A stretch of DNA of 64,000 bases from Verrucomicrobiaceae bacterium (lineage in GTDB: Bacteria; Verrucomicrobiota; Verrucomicrobiia; Verrucomicrobiales; Verrucomicrobiaceae): positions 1-64,000 of the forward strand of contig JAIYDW010000045.1 of NCBI GenBank assembly GCA_027487315.1. Direction: 5' to 3'. The notes under the pieces were generated by a model. That model was given only the letters and a program-made list of their open reading frames with translations. It was not told where the DNA came from and did not search any database. A program made the translations under genes and the position numbers. Below, one piece after another: positions 24,845 to 33,065 of this stretch. Position 1 is the first letter of the stretch. Each line of letters opens with the position of its first letter.

Positions 24845-26263
24845 CTACTGGCTCATGATCAAGCATTCCTCAGGGAGGTGCTGCTGCAGCGTCCTCAGAG
24901 TTTCCTGATCTAGCCAAGTGCATCCGCTTATCCAGAGTGACTTTAAGCTACGTAGCTTAGCAAAAGCCTGGAAGGCCGAGTTGCGATCGAGGCTAATGCA
25001 TCCGTCCAACTTCAGCCGTTCGAGCTGGGGGAGAGTGGCGAGAGGCGTTATATCCTCCAGCCATATGCAGCCTGAGAGGTCAATCTCCTTCAGACTGCGC
25101 AGCTCATTGAGTCCCTGTAGAGCCGTTTTAGCTTTGAGGCTGGTGCAGTTCCGTAAAAACAGGCGTTCGAGTTGGACCATTCCGGCTATAGGTGAAGTGT
25201 CAGCCAGACTGGAGCAGTCGCTAAGCCATAGCGTCCTCAATCCGTGCAGCCCGGCTATGCCCTGGAAGGAATTGCTGTCCTTGAGACCTGTGCAATGCGT
25301 CAAGACAAGCACTTCTAGCTGTGTCAGTCCAGACAGGTTACTGGTGTTTGTTAGCCCTCTGCAGCCGGAAAGGGAAAGTGTTTTCAAACGATGCAGCGCA
25401 GCGAGATCCTTGAAGGCCGAGCTGCCGTGGAGGCCAGTGCATTCGTCCAAATGAAGCTCTTCAAGATTGGACAGCGAGGCCAGGGAGGCGGTGGTTTCCA
25501 GCCCGATACAGTTCCAAAGGTGCAGCATCTTCAAGTTTCGCAGCCCGCTAAGTCCCAGGAAGGCTGCGTTTCCCTTGAGACCCGTGCAGTCATACATGTC
25601 AAGTTCTTGGAGCTGAGTCAATCCAGCAAGAGTCGCGGTGTCTTCCAACCCGTTGCATCCTCTAAGATTCAAAGTTTTCAATCCCTGTAGCCCCGTGAGG
25701 CCCTGAAAGGCTGTTTGGCCTTTGAGACCGGTGCAATTAGCCAGATGAATATGACGAAGTTGCGTCAATTGCGATAAGTTGGGCAGAGACTCCAGGCTCG
25801 AACACTGTGACAGATCGAGAACTTCGAGGCTAGTAATCCCATTGAGTCCATGGAGTTCTTTGAGTGTCGTCCAATTGGAAAGACTGAGAAACTTGCAGCC
25901 GAAGGCCTGAAGGGCTGTGACGAGCTGGGGCCAGAACCCCGGTGCATCCGGGTCATTTTTTAATTCCGTTGAGTCTTTAGGATGGATTTGCCGAAACCAG
26001 ACCTGGCGTGTGCTGGGGTCTGCCTCCATGCCCAGGTTTTTCAACTCCTGTATGGCATCTTGCACCTGAAGGGGAAGTGGGGCGGGTTTTGTGTCGATGA
26101 CTTGGGACTGGACTGTGACTGCGATGCTGAGGCAAATGATGTAGAGGGTGAGCCAGAGGAGGTGTTGGAGCTGATGGGTGTGCGCGACTTGGTGTGGCTT
26201 TCCGTGGTCAGGGGGAGCAGTCATGACGGGGGCATGATGCACGTTGCGTGGGGATATTGGCAA
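24845..26263 (-). CDS. Membrane-anchored or secreted leucine-rich repeat protein, Cys type
   Basis: 472 residues. A hydrophobic stretch at ~35-53 (LLWLTLYIICLSIAVTV) is a signal peptide or anchor. From ~residue 130 there are about 13 leucine-rich repeats of the form LxxLxLxxCxxL, with the Cys kept in all (LDLSQC, IHLANC, LNLRGC, LDMYDC and so on). Repeat lengths alternate between ~23 and ~26 residues, giving a ~50-residue super-repeat. The regular alternation points to internal duplication. Likely a protein-binding scaffold; partner unknown. Codon and base use (no G excess on the plus strand) differ from neighbours, suggesting recent transfer. Confidence 0.85.
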   Translation of the reverse strand: MPISPRNVHHAPVMTAPPDHGKPHQVAHTHQLQHLLWLTLYIICLSIAVTVQSQVIDTKPAPLPLQVQDAIQELKNLGMEADPSTRQVWFRQIHPKDSTELKNDPDAPGFWPQLVTALQAFGCKFLSLSNWTTLKELHGLNGITSLEVLDLSQCSSLESLPNLSQLTQLRHIHLANCTGLKGQTAFQGLTGLQGLKTLNLRGCNGLEDTATLAGLTQLQELDMYDCTGLKGNAAFLGLSGLRNLKMLHLWNCIGLETTASLASLSNLEELHLDECTGLHGSSAFKDLAALHRLKTLSLSGCRGLTNTSNLSGLTQLEVLVLTHCTGLKDSNSFQGIAGLHGLRTLWLSDCSSLADTSPIAGMVQLERLFLRNCTSLKAKTALQGLNELRSLKEIDLSGCIWLEDITPLATLPQLERLKLDGCISLDRNSAFQAFAKLRSLKSLWISGCTWLDQETLRTLQQHLPEECLIMSQ

Positions 26264-26302
26264 GTTCGCTTTAAGCGATGTCGTGCGCGGGCTAAACGTG
26301 TC

Positions 26303-26395
26303 GAGTTATGCAGCGAAATGGAAGCGAAAGCAATCGGTGTAAAATGCTTATTTTGAGGGGTCTGAGGGATTTGTGGGCTGAGTTATGCAGCGAAA
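26303..26395. repeat. 16-bp direct repeat upstream of the LRR gene
   Basis: GAGTTATGCAGCGAAA occurs exactly at 26303-26318 and 26380-26395, with looser similarity continuing ~15 bases after each. The left copy lies 40 bases upstream of the LRR gene start. It may be an operator pair or a duplication scar; nothing else is recognisable in this 187-base gap. Confidence 0.55.
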
Positions 26396-26450
26396 AGGAA
26401 TCCGGTCGAAATGCGATCGTTGGGGAGGTTGGCTGAGTTCGTGCGTGGGT

Positions 26451-27473
26451 TTACCAGCGGAGGACGGAGCTGGCCCAGGTGAAGCCGCCGCCGAAGGCGA
26501 CGAGGAGGACGATGTCGCCGCGTTTGATGCGGCCCTGGCGGTGGGCTTCGTCGAGGGCGACGGGGATGGTGGCGGCGGAGGTGTTGCCGTATTTGTCGAC
26601 GTTGACGAAGGTTTTTTCTTCGGGGAGGCCGAGGCGGTCGGCGATGGCGGTGATGATGCGGGCGTTGGCCTGGTGGGGGATGACCATGGCGATGTCTGCC
26701 TTGGTGAGGCCGGCCATTTCGAGGGCTTGCTCGCTGGCCTGACACATGCGGGTGACGGCGTGTTTGAAGGTTTCGCGGCCTTCCATGTGGATGGTGTTGG
26801 GGCGGGAGGCGGCGTTTTCGGGGGTGATGGGGAGGGCGCTGCCGCCTCCGGGGACTTTTAATAGGTCGCTGAGGGTGCCGTCGCTGCCCATGACGGTGGA
26901 GAGGACACGGCCAGGGGCGTCGGTGTCGGCATCGACAGCGCGGATGACGACGGCGCCGGCGCCATCGCCAAAGAGGACGCAGGTGTTGCGGTCCTCCCAG
27001 TTGACGAGGGAGGACAATTTTTCGGCGCCGATGACGAGGGCGGTGGTGCGGGAGCCGGCGTTGAGGAAGTGGCGGGCAACTTGGAGCGCGTAGAGGAAGC
27101 CGGAGCAGGCGGCGCTGATGTCGAAACAGACGGCATTGGTGGCGCCGATTTTGCGTTGGACGAAGCAGGCGGTGGACGGAAAGAACATGTCCGGGGTGAC
27201 GGTGGCGACGACGATGAGGTCGATGTCCTCGGGGGTGACGCCGGCGGCGGTCATGGCGCGGCGGGCGGCTTCGGCGGCGAGGTCGCTGGTGGCCTGGTCG
27301 TCAGCGGCGATGTGGCGTTCTTTGATGCCGGTGCGGGTGGTGATCCATTCGTCGGAGGTATCGACAATTTTGGAGAGGTCGTCGTTGGTGAGGACTTTTT
27401 CCGGGAGGTAGCTGCCGGTGCCGATGATGCTGGAGGTGCAGAGAGGCTGCAAAGCGGGATTAGACGTGGACAT
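26451..27473 (-). CDS. fabH: Beta-ketoacyl-ACP synthase III
   Basis: 340 residues. Catalyses the first condensation of fatty acid synthesis from acetyl-CoA and malonyl-ACP in the cytoplasm. The Cys-His-Asn triad is present: C123 in DISAACSGFLYAL, H267 in VIPHQANARI and N297 in YGNTSAATIP. The FGDGAGAVV and C-terminal LLVAFGGGFTWASS motifs are typical. Its start overlaps the plsX stop by 14 bases, so the two are translationally coupled. Confidence 0.97.
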   Translation of the reverse strand: MSTSNPALQPLCTSSIIGTGSYLPEKVLTNDDLSKIVDTSDEWITTRTGIKERHIAADDQATSDLAAEAARRAMTAAGVTPEDIDLIVVATVTPDMFFPSTACFVQRKIGATNAVCFDISAACSGFLYALQVARHFLNAGSRTTALVIGAEKLSSLVNWEDRNTCVLFGDGAGAVVIRAVDADTDAPGRVLSTVMGSDGTLSDLLKVPGGGSALPITPENAASRPNTIHMEGRETFKHAVTRMCQASEQALEMAGLTKADIAMVIPHQANARIITAIADRLGLPEEKTFVNVDKYGNTSAATIPVALDEAHRQGRIKRGDIVLLVAFGGGFTWASSVLRW

Positions 27474-28482
27474 GATGGGTGGCGGAGTATTCGGCGACGG
27501 CAGCTTCGATGTGCGGGGTGACGCCGTGGGAAATGGTTTCGCAGGCCATGCGGATAGCGTTTTTCATGGCGTAGGCGGAGGCGCCGCCGTGGGCGATGAT
27601 GGTGATGCCGTTGAGGCCGAGGAGGGGCATGCCGCCGGATTCGTCGGCATTGGTTTGTTTGTCGACGGCTTTGAAGGCGGGTTTGGCGAGGATGCCACCG
27701 ATTTTGGTACGGGTGGAGCTCATGATTTCGCGTTTGACCATCTTGAAGATGGCGTGGGCGAGGGCTTCGGCGGTTTTGAGGAGGACATTGCCGGTGAAGC
27801 CGTCGGTGACGACGACGTCGGGGGGTTCGTTCCAGAGGTCATGGCCTTCGATATTGCCGATGAAGTGGAGGCTGGAGGTTTTGCGCAGGAGTTTGCTGGT
27901 TTCCTTGATGAGGGCGTTGCCTTTGTCCTCTTCGGTGCCGTTGGACATGAGGCCAATGGTGGGGTTGGGGCGGCGGAGGACGTGGCGGGCGTAGGCGGCG
28001 CCCATGATGGCGTTTTGGAGGAGGTGGAAGGGCTCGCTATCGGGATTGGCGCCGGCGTCGATGAGGACCCAGTGGCGGGTGAGCGAGGGCATCATGGAGG
28101 CGATGGCGGGGCGCTCGACGTGGGCGAGGGTGCGGAGTTTGATGAGGGAGGCGGTGACGGCGGCGCCGGTGTGTCCGGCGCTGACGACGGCGTCGGCTCT
28201 GTGTTCTTTGACGAGGTCGACGGCGCGGGAGATGGAGCTGTCTTTTTTGCGGCGGACGGCGTCGAGGCCGGAGTCGGCCATGTCGACGACCTGGCTGGCG
28301 TGGACGATTTCGAGTTTGGGGCTGGAGATGCCCTGGGATTTGAGTTCGGCCTGGATGCGGTCTTCCTGGCCGACGAGGTAGATTTTTTCGATGTCAGTCA
28401 GCTCAGCGAGCGCGAGCTTGACCCCTCCGATGGGGTTGGCTGGGGCGTAATCGCCACCCATGACGTCCAAAGCGATCTTCAT
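27460..28482 (-). CDS. plsX: Phosphate acyltransferase PlsX
   Basis: 340 residues from MKIALDVMGGDYAPANP, the usual start and length. It converts acyl-ACP to acyl-phosphate for phospholipid synthesis at the membrane. Motifs: ALDVMGGDYAP, VSAGHTGA and GFTGNVLLKTAEA. The frame stays open far upstream, but that part has no PlsX similarity and is Pro/His/Arg-rich antisense to other genes. rpmF, the frequent upstream partner, is not here; fabH follows with overlap. Confidence 0.96.
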   Translation of the reverse strand: MKIALDVMGGDYAPANPIGGVKLALAELTDIEKIYLVGQEDRIQAELKSQGISSPKLEIVHASQVVDMADSGLDAVRRKKDSSISRAVDLVKEHRADAVVSAGHTGAAVTASLIKLRTLAHVERPAIASMMPSLTRHWVLIDAGANPDSEPFHLLQNAIMGAAYARHVLRRPNPTIGLMSNGTEEDKGNALIKETSKLLRKTSSLHFIGNIEGHDLWNEPPDVVVTDGFTGNVLLKTAEALAHAIFKMVKREIMSSTRTKIGGILAKPAFKAVDKQTNADESGGMPLLGLNGITIIAHGGASAYAMKNAIRMACETISHGVTPHIEAAVAEYSATHHVHV

Positions 28483-28565
28483 GCGAGTTGTGTGAGTGAT
28501 TCCAGATGCCGGAACCGGAGTGGATGATAAAGCGTGGGGGAGGCGGATTGCAATGAGGAGTTGTC

Positions 28566-28607
28566 GATTGCGGAATGCGGAATGGGGAATGCGGATTGGG
28601 GAATGCG
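28566..28607. repeat. Heptamer tandem repeat, GAATGCG family, six units
   Basis: Six consecutive 7-base units, GATTGCG, GAATGCG, GAATGGG, GAATGCG, GATTGGG, GAATGCG, lie in the gap between plsX and the PH-domain gene. A related array lies at 39171-39205. Confidence 0.88.
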
Positions 28608-28647
28608 CGGGGTTGATTGGGGAGGGGAATGTGATTAGGGTGGGGGT

Positions 28648-29187
28648 ATGGCTATCGAAGATACATCTGTTTCGTCTGGCGGGGCTGAGACTGTGCTTTG
28701 GAAGGGGCATTCCTCCCAGTGGGTGCATTTTTGGTATTATCTGTTCTGTGTGGTGCTGGCGGTGGGGATCGTGGTGGCGGGGGTGTTTACGGCGGGGGCT
28801 GCGCTGGTGGGGTTGGTGGTGCCTGTGGGGATGTGGGGGGTGCGGTGGTGGATGACGAAGACGACGGAGTATGAGCTGACGACGCAGCGGTTTAAGACGC
28901 GGAGCGGGATTTTGAATCGGAAGCTGGATGAGCTTGAGCTGTTTCGGGTGAGGGATTACGGGATGGATCAGCCGCTGATGCTGCGGATTTTTGGGTTGGG
29001 GAACATCACGATGATGACGTCTGATGCGAGTTCGCCGACGGTGGCGCTGCGGGCGATTGCGGATGTGGAGGCGGTGCGGGAGAAGTTGCGGTCGGCGGTG
29101 CAGACGGAGCGGGATCGGCGGCGGGTGCGGGCTTTGGACATGGTGGATGGGGAAGGGCGTGATCATGACCACGGTGCCCTGGATTAG
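28648..29187 (+). CDS. Membrane protein with bacterial PH domain (YdbS/YdbT-like)
   Basis: 179 residues. Two hydrophobic segments (~residues 27-46 and ~48-68) are followed by a bPH2-type domain with the pattern TEYELTTQRFKTRSGILNRKLDELELFRVRDYGM split over ~73-106. The charged C-terminal tail is His/Asp-rich. bPH2 proteins are membrane-associated and of uncertain role. It stands alone, divergent from plsX. Confidence 0.82.
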   Translation: MAIEDTSVSSGGAETVLWKGHSSQWVHFWYYLFCVVLAVGIVVAGVFTAGAALVGLVVPVGMWGVRWWMTKTTEYELTTQRFKTRSGILNRKLDELELFRVRDYGMDQPLMLRIFGLGNITMMTSDASSPTVALRAIADVEAVREKLRSAVQTERDRRRVRALDMVDGEGRDHDHGALD

Positions 29188-29240
29188 AGGAGCGATGTTT
29201 TTTGGGGTTGTGAGGTGGGGTGGGAGGGGTAGCGTTGGGG

Positions 29241-29522
29241 ATGTCGTTGTCATGGCAGTCTCCGCAGCCGGTGAATCTGGTGGATTTGGGTTTCATGGAC
29301 GCGAGGTCGAAGTTGATCGATCTCGCGGCTTTTTTGGATCGTGTGCAGCGGGCGGGGCAGGAGGGGGATTTTCGGGTGAAGGCGATGAAGGAGGCGATTG
29401 GGTGTTTGGACGGGGCGGATCCGGGTCGGGCGCGGGAGGTGTTGTTGCGGTTCAGTGATCTGACGACGGAGCCGATTGAGCGGGCGACGGTGCAGGGTGC
29501 GGTGGGGGCCGTGGCGATTTGA
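29241..29522 (+). CDS. Small protein of unknown function upstream of TatD-like hydrolase
   Basis: 93 residues from MSLSWQSPQP; an in-frame start 21 bases upstream exists but lacks a better ribosome site. The protein looks globular and helical (MDARSKLIDLAAFLDRVQRAG, then DFRVKAMKEAIGCL) and ends with TTEPIERATVQGAVGA. No known domain is recognised. It lies 21 bases before the TatD-like gene on the same strand, and good codon usage supports a real gene. The tight link suggests a shared function with the hydrolase. Confidence 0.72.
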   Translation: MSLSWQSPQPVNLVDLGFMDARSKLIDLAAFLDRVQRAGQEGDFRVKAMKEAIGCLDGADPGRAREVLLRFSDLTTEPIERATVQGAVGAVAI

Positions 29523-29543
29523 ATTTGAGAGGGGCGTTTTGAT

Positions 29544-30347
29544 ATGAAGTACATTGAGCCACATGGACATATGGTCAGCCGGACGACGGATGATTATGAG
29601 CGGATGGCGATGGCGGGGTGCGTGGCGATTTGTGAACCGGCTTTTTGGGCGGGGTTCGATCGGGCGTCAGCGCAGGGGTTTTACGATTACTTCAGGCAGA
29701 TCACGGAGTATGAGCCGAAGCGGGCGGCGAAGTTTGGGATCGCGCACTATTGCTGGCTGTGCATCAATCCGAAGGAGGCGGAGGATTTGAAGCTGGCGGA
29801 GGAGGTGATCGGGTTGATCCCGGAGTTTTTGGCGAAGCCGGGGGTGCTGGGGATCGGGGAGATCGGGTTGAACAAGAACAGCCGGAACGAGTTGGCGATT
29901 TTTGAGCGGCACTTGCAGGTGGCGCAGGATCATGGGCAGTTGGTGCTGGTGCACACGCCGCATTTGGAGGACAAGCTGAAGGGGACTCGGTTGATTGTGG
30001 ATGCGTTGAAGGGGTTCTCGGGGATCGATCCGGGGCGGGTGATCATTGACCATGTGGAGGAGCACACGATTGATGCGGTGCTGGATGCGGGTTTTTGGGC
30101 GGGGATCACGCTGTATCCGGAGAGCAAGTGCACGCCGCACCGGGCGATCGACATGCTGGAGCAGCGGCAGGCGGAGCGGATCTGGATGAACAGTGCGTGT
30201 GACTGGGGCGTGAGTGATCCTTTGGCGGTGCCGAAGACGATGCGGGCGATGGTGCAGCGGGGGTGGGATGCGGCGGCGGTGGAGCGGGTGGTGTGGGATA
30301 ATCCGAAGGCGTTCATGGGGCAAAATCCGCGGTTTACGGTGGCATGA
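29544..30347 (+). CDS. TatD-family metal-dependent hydrolase, EboB-like
   Basis: 267 residues. A TIM-barrel amidohydrolase-like protein. The HxH metal motif is H7/H9 in IEPHGHMVSRTTDDY. Further ligands are likely the Glu in VLGIGEIGLN, His in LVLVHTPH, His in VIIDHVEEH and Asp in NSACDWGVSDP. The N-terminus and the WGVSDPLAVPKT region resemble EboB of the eboABCDEF clusters (transport or assembly of glycosylated or pigment-like products in cyanobacteria and other phyla) more than nuclease TatD. The other ebo genes are not adjacent. The lpxI start overlaps its stop by four bases, so the two are coupled. Confidence 0.85.
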   Translation: MKYIEPHGHMVSRTTDDYERMAMAGCVAICEPAFWAGFDRASAQGFYDYFRQITEYEPKRAAKFGIAHYCWLCINPKEAEDLKLAEEVIGLIPEFLAKPGVLGIGEIGLNKNSRNELAIFERHLQVAQDHGQLVLVHTPHLEDKLKGTRLIVDALKGFSGIDPGRVIIDHVEEHTIDAVLDAGFWAGITLYPESKCTPHRAIDMLEQRQAERIWMNSACDWGVSDPLAVPKTMRAMVQRGWDAAAVERVVWDNPKAFMGQNPRFTVA

Positions 30348-31174
30348 TGGATGTGGCGCCTTCCATGGAGTGCATTGGCCTGATCGCGGGCAATGGGATT
30401 TACCCGGAGACGTTCGCGGCGGCGGCGCGGCGGGTGGGGGTGAAGCGATTGGTGGCGGCGGCGTTTGAGAATGAGACGAAGCATGAGTTGACGGAGAAGA
30501 TGGATGCGGTGGGGTGGTTTCGGGTGGGGCAGTTGGGCAAGATGATCCAGTTTTTCAAGGCGCAGGGGGTGACGCAGGCGGTGATGGTGGGGCAGATTGC
30601 GCCAAAGAATCTGTTCGATTTGCGACCGGACATGCGGACGCTTTTGATGATGGCGAGGCTGAAGCAGCGGAATGCGGAGACGTTGTTTGGGGGGATCGCG
30701 GATGAGTTGGCGAAGGATGGCATCACGCTGCTGCCGGCGACGACTTTTCTGGGGGATCTGATGCCGGAGGCGGGGCTGGTGGCGGGGCCGAAGATCAAGG
30801 AGCGGCGCTGGGAGGATGCGCGCTATGGGATGCGGATCGCGAAGGAGAGCAGTCGGCTGGACATTGGGCAGACGGTGGTGGTCAAAAAGGGGACGGTGCT
30901 GGCGGTGGAGGCGTTTGAGGGGACGAATGAGGCGGTGAAGCGTGGGGGGATGCTGGGGCGCGGGGATGCGACGATGGTGAAGGTGTCGAAGCCGCGGCAG
31001 GACATGCGGTTTGATGTGCCCGTGGTGGGGCCGGATACGATTCAGACGGCGGCGGAGGCGGGGGTGAATGTGATCGCGGTGGAGGCGGGGAAGACTTTGA
31101 TTTTGGGGTGGGATGAGGTGGTGGCGCGGTGTGAGCGGTTGAAGGTGACGTTGGTGGCGGTGGGGGGGATTTGA
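30344..31174 (+). CDS. lpxI: UDP-2,3-diacylglucosamine pyrophosphatase LpxI
   Basis: 276 residues (formerly DUF1009). It hydrolyses UDP-2,3-diacylglucosamine to lipid X in lipid A synthesis, replacing LpxH. Motifs: N-terminal IGLIAGNGIYPETFA, GQLGKMIQFFKAQGV, DIGQTVVVKKGTVLAVEAFEGT and the C-terminal PRQDMRFDVPVVGPDTI with the likely catalytic Asp. Presence indicates a Gram-negative envelope with lipid A. It overlaps the TatD-like gene (ATGA). Confidence 0.95.
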   Translation: MMDVAPSMECIGLIAGNGIYPETFAAAARRVGVKRLVAAAFENETKHELTEKMDAVGWFRVGQLGKMIQFFKAQGVTQAVMVGQIAPKNLFDLRPDMRTLLMMARLKQRNAETLFGGIADELAKDGITLLPATTFLGDLMPEAGLVAGPKIKERRWEDARYGMRIAKESSRLDIGQTVVVKKGTVLAVEAFEGTNEAVKRGGMLGRGDATMVKVSKPRQDMRFDVPVVGPDTIQTAAEAGVNVIAVEAGKTLILGWDEVVARCERLKVTLVAVGGI

Positions 31175-31200
31175 ACGTTGAACGCTGAACGCTGAACGTC
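31173..31200. repeat. Heptamer tandem repeat, GAACGTT family, four units
   Basis: GAACGTT, GAACGCT, GAACGCT, GAACGTC, beginning at the lpxI stop codon. Related GAACGTT-GAACTTT units recur at 36121-36134. Confidence 0.85.
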
Positions 31201-31309
31201 GAAAGAGGAAGGTGGGAAGGGCTGAGAATTGGAAAGGTGAGATTTGAACGTCGAAAGAAGGAGGAGGTTGGGGTTGACTTGGGGGTGGGGGTTTTGGGAG
31301 GATGGGGGG

Positions 31310-32710
31310 ATGAGGCGCTTTTTTTGTTGGGGATTTTTGTTTGGGGTTTTGGGGTGTGCGGGTGTTTTGGGGGCGGATTTGGGGGGGGAGGTGAAGGGGG
31401 CGCTGCGGCGGGCGGCGGGGTTTTATGCGGAGAAGGTGGCGACGCATGGGGGCTATGTTTATTACTACAGTCCGGATTTGAGTGGGCGCTGGGGAGAGGG
31501 GAAGGCGACTGCGGATCAGGTGTGGGTTCAGGTGCCGGGGACACCGGCGGTGGGTGCGGCGCTCTTAACGGCGTTTGAGACGACGGGGGATGCGTTTTAT
31601 TTGAAGGCGGCTGAGGGGGCGGCGGAGGCTTTGCTTTACGGGCAGTTGGCTTCGGGTGGGTGGACGAATGCGGTGGATTTTGATCCGAAGGGCTCCCAGG
31701 TGTCGCTTTATCGGAATGGGAAGGGTGACAAGAAAGGCAAAAATTTTTCGACCCTGGATGATGGGATCACGCCGGGGGTGTTGCGGTTTTTGATGCGGCT
31801 GGAGAAGGTGTCGCCGAATGGGGTGTCGGGGTTGAAGGAGGGCATCGATGTGGGGTTGAAGGCGCTGCTGGAGGCGCAGTTTCCGAATGGGGGGTTTCCG
31901 CAGGGGTGGACGGGGCCGGTGGAGAAGCGGGCGGTGGTGAAGGCGAAGTATCCGGACTATGACTGGCGGACGGAGAATCGGATCAAGAACTACTGGGAGC
32001 ATTACACGCTGAACGATGGGGTGTGCGGGCAGGTGGCTTGGCTTTTGGAGGAGGCGGTGCGGTTGCGGGGGGACGTGCGATGCAAGGAGGCGCTGGTAAA
32101 GTTGGGGGAGTTTCTTTTGTTGGCGCAGATGCCGGAGCCGCAGCCGGGGTGGGCGCAGCAGTATGATCCGGAGATGCGGCCGATCTGGGCGAGGAAGTTT
32201 GAGCCGCCGGCGATGGCGGGGCGGGAGAGTGAAGATGCGATGCTTACCTTGATCCGCATTGCGAAGCTGACGCGGGAGGCGCGGTTTGTGGCGCCGATTG
32301 CGGCGGGGCGGGCTTGGTTGGAGCGGTCGATGCTGCCGAATGGGAAGCTGTCGCGGTATTACGAGTTGCAGTCGAACAAGCCGCTTTACATGACGGACGA
32401 TTATGAGCTGACCTATGATGACAGTAAGCTGCCGAAGCATTATGGCTGGCAGAATGAGCCTCGGCTGAAGGAGATTGATGCGGCGATGGCGGGGTTGAGG
32501 CCGGGGGGTGAGGTGTTGAAGGCGAAGCCGACGGAGGCGGAGGTGCGGGCGATTTTGGCGGCGCTGGATGCGGAGGGGAAATGGGTCAGTGCGTATGATG
32601 GGGAGATGATGGTGGGGCAGCCGAAGTTCAAGGTGGGTGAGGCGTATGTTTCGAGTGCGGTGTTTGTGGCGAATGTGGAGGTGTTGTGTGGGTATTTGAG
32701 TGGGAGGTGA
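31310..32710 (+). CDS. Secreted pectate-lyase-like protein (PL10-type alpha/alpha toroid)
   Basis: 466 residues from MRRFFCWGFLFG. A signal peptide runs to ~residue 21 (VLGA). The body has helical repeats with polysaccharide lyase family 10-like motifs: LASGGWTNAVDFDP, FSTLDDGITPGVLRFLMRL, QFPNGGFPQGW and WEHYTLNDGVCGQVAWLLEEA. Pec_lyase proteins cut polygalacturonate by beta-elimination in the periplasm or outside. The active-site residues cannot be confirmed by eye; a glycoside hydrolase with the same fold is the alternative. It is a lone gene between repeat-rich gaps. Confidence 0.62.
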   Translation: MRRFFCWGFLFGVLGCAGVLGADLGGEVKGALRRAAGFYAEKVATHGGYVYYYSPDLSGRWGEGKATADQVWVQVPGTPAVGAALLTAFETTGDAFYLKAAEGAAEALLYGQLASGGWTNAVDFDPKGSQVSLYRNGKGDKKGKNFSTLDDGITPGVLRFLMRLEKVSPNGVSGLKEGIDVGLKALLEAQFPNGGFPQGWTGPVEKRAVVKAKYPDYDWRTENRIKNYWEHYTLNDGVCGQVAWLLEEAVRLRGDVRCKEALVKLGEFLLLAQMPEPQPGWAQQYDPEMRPIWARKFEPPAMAGRESEDAMLTLIRIAKLTREARFVAPIAAGRAWLERSMLPNGKLSRYYELQSNKPLYMTDDYELTYDDSKLPKHYGWQNEPRLKEIDAAMAGLRPGGEVLKAKPTEAEVRAILAALDAEGKWVSAYDGEMMVGQPKFKVGEAYVSSAVFVANVEVLCGYLSGR

Positions 32711-33065
32711 GGGGGGAGCTCGCTCGAAGGCACCAAGGCACGAAGGGGGCTTTTTTGGGACAGGATTAACAGGATTTTTGGGGATTAACAGGATTGGGGA
32801 GGGAGGCTGAGGGAGGCTCACACGGAGGCACTAGGGCACGAAGGGGGGGAGGCGAGGAGGGGGGACTGGGAGAGGGGGAGATGGGGGGAACGTTAATGGC
32901 GGAGGGTGGAGGGTGGAGAGGTAGGCAGGAGAATGGGGACAGGAGAATTTGGTTGATAGAGAGTGGAGGCAGTTGATTTCTTCTTCTGGGCGGCACGTGG
33001 AGGGGTGACGGATGGTTTGGGGGCTTGCGTGGGGGGGGATGTGGGGCTTGGGGGGGGGTTCGATT
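32711..33065. repeat. Repeat-rich intergenic region
   Basis: 355 bases without a gene. It holds CACCAAGGCACGAAGG (near 32730) and a similar CACTAGGGCACGAAGG (near 32828), and two copies of GGATTAACAGGATT (32763-32796), followed by long G-runs to 33065. Similar words recur at 39048-39170 and 35960-36120. Confidence 0.7.

Noticed and set aside
28483-29253. A ~257-residue N-terminal extension of plsX
   Set aside because: The extra part is Pro/His/Arg-rich and antisense to the PH-domain gene; PlsX begins at its usual MKIALDVMGGD.
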